A stretch of DNA of 64,000 bases, taken from NCBI GenBank assembly GCA_949317995.1, contig OX439044.1, positions 9,395,141 to 9,459,140 on the forward strand. Direction: 5' to 3'. The notes beneath the pieces were generated by a model. It worked only from the letters and a program-made list of their open reading frames with translations, was not told where the DNA came from and searched no databases. The stretch's first letter is position 1. Each line of letters begins with the position of its first letter. A program made the position numbers and the translations under genes. The stretch comes from Acholoe squamosa (Eukaryota; Annelida; Polychaeta; Phyllodocida; Polynoidae). Of the stretch, positions 63,527 through 64,000 are shown one piece after another.

Positions 63527-64000
63527 TGTCAACGGACGGTTAAATGTGGTGAAGTGAATGTACACGGAATCCAGGGAAGTTCAGTTGATCCTTTTATTGC
63601 ATAGCTGACATGAGTGTTTCATAAAGGTGGTAACAATGATAACACTCGCCAAGATCTAAGCTCTGCCGCCGATCCTATAGCTCAACCTGTCATAGGTTCT
63701 AGGTATAGGTGTAAGGTGTAAGTTGGGAGAGATATCTTAGAATAGATAGCTTAGAATAGATAGCTTGGAATAGATGACTGGGAGCTGCTCAAGCTACCTT
63801 ATATACTGAGGGCTAGAGCAGCTCACAGTGTTGTGAAATGTTCTGTACATGTGGCTCAATAGAATAGTGACGCATGTCATAAGGAGAGAGTGCCACCTGT
63901 GGGTAGATTATGTTAATGAGGATTGAGAGGAGATTGTGAAATATCCTCTCATTCCAAATATGGCACCACAGGTGGATCACACTTCCTCTAGTTAGACTCT
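63527..64000 (-). repeat. Divergent LTR of the TGTCAA family, cut by the window end
   Basis: Reading the minus strand, the segment has TATATAAGGTAGCTTGAGCA, GCTCCCAGTCATC, ACCTATGACAGGTTGAGCTA, GCAGAGCTTAGATCTTGGCG and GCAATAAAAGGATCAACTGA, and ends CCGTTGACA. These landmarks match those of the LTRs at 30.6 and 59.5 kb in order, with clear divergence. The 5' end lies beyond the window. Confidence 0.75.

Overview
This is animal (metazoan) nuclear DNA, A+T-rich, with spliced host exons scattered through a dense bed of nested transposons. It is most likely from a marine invertebrate, but the phylum cannot be fixed from the sequence alone. The evidence is canonical GT-AG exons (including the first two coding exons of a dual-oxidase gene), several LINE reverse transcriptases, three Ty3/Gypsy-type elements, Polinton/Maverick-type virion genes, satellites and microsatellites. 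There is no operon structure, no bacterial-style gene density and no CRISPR array.

Layout. At 0-5.3 kb is the 5' end of a minus-strand Duox gene (exon 1 at 5169-5268, exon 2 at 2292-2360), its introns filled with LINE scraps, a MITE, satellite copies and an AT/GT microsatellite. At 6.5-13.0 kb is the 3' half of a LINE, split by a 5.3-kb palindromic element carrying exact RFX X-box-like palindromes. At 13.0-24.6 kb is an almost full-length Gypsy element with two 328-bp LTRs, a decayed gag, protease, deleted RT, RNase H, an integrase with AT-hooks, and a long accessory ORF in the env position. At 24.6-26.2 kb are ~370-bp satellite monomers and one isolated host-like exon. At 27.4-32.0 kb are LINE copies, one split by a solo LTR with a clean 4-bp target duplication. 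At 32.5-36.2 kb is the 5' half of a second Gypsy element.

From 36.2 to 63.5 kb the minus strand carries pieces of Polinton-like elements (chromodomain, virion protein, FtsK/HerA-type packaging ATPase, pX-like peptide and accessory ORFs). These are broken up by (i) a LINE whose ORF1 joins a coiled coil, an RRM-like region and a NADAR domain (37.5-45.4 kb, itself split by a satellite-bearing transposon) and (ii) a retrovirus-like Gypsy element with an F-like env gene (49.9-59/60 kb).

The most notable signal is a set of near-identical promoter modules (TATATAAAG plus about 50 bp upstream). They sit before at least three different minus-strand accessory genes: a 290-residue Ser/Arg-rich protein next to the packaging genes, a protein with two tandem death-domain-like modules, and a third gene cut by an LTR. 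This suggests a Polinton lineage that carries an exchangeable accessory cassette including an apoptosis-type adaptor. The second notable signal is the NADAR domain inside a LINE ORF1. Nearly all mobile genes here are broken by stops, frameshifts or nested insertions. Intact-looking frames are the 110-residue pX-like ORF, the 290-residue ORF and the Ala-rich ORF at 62.6-63.5 kb.
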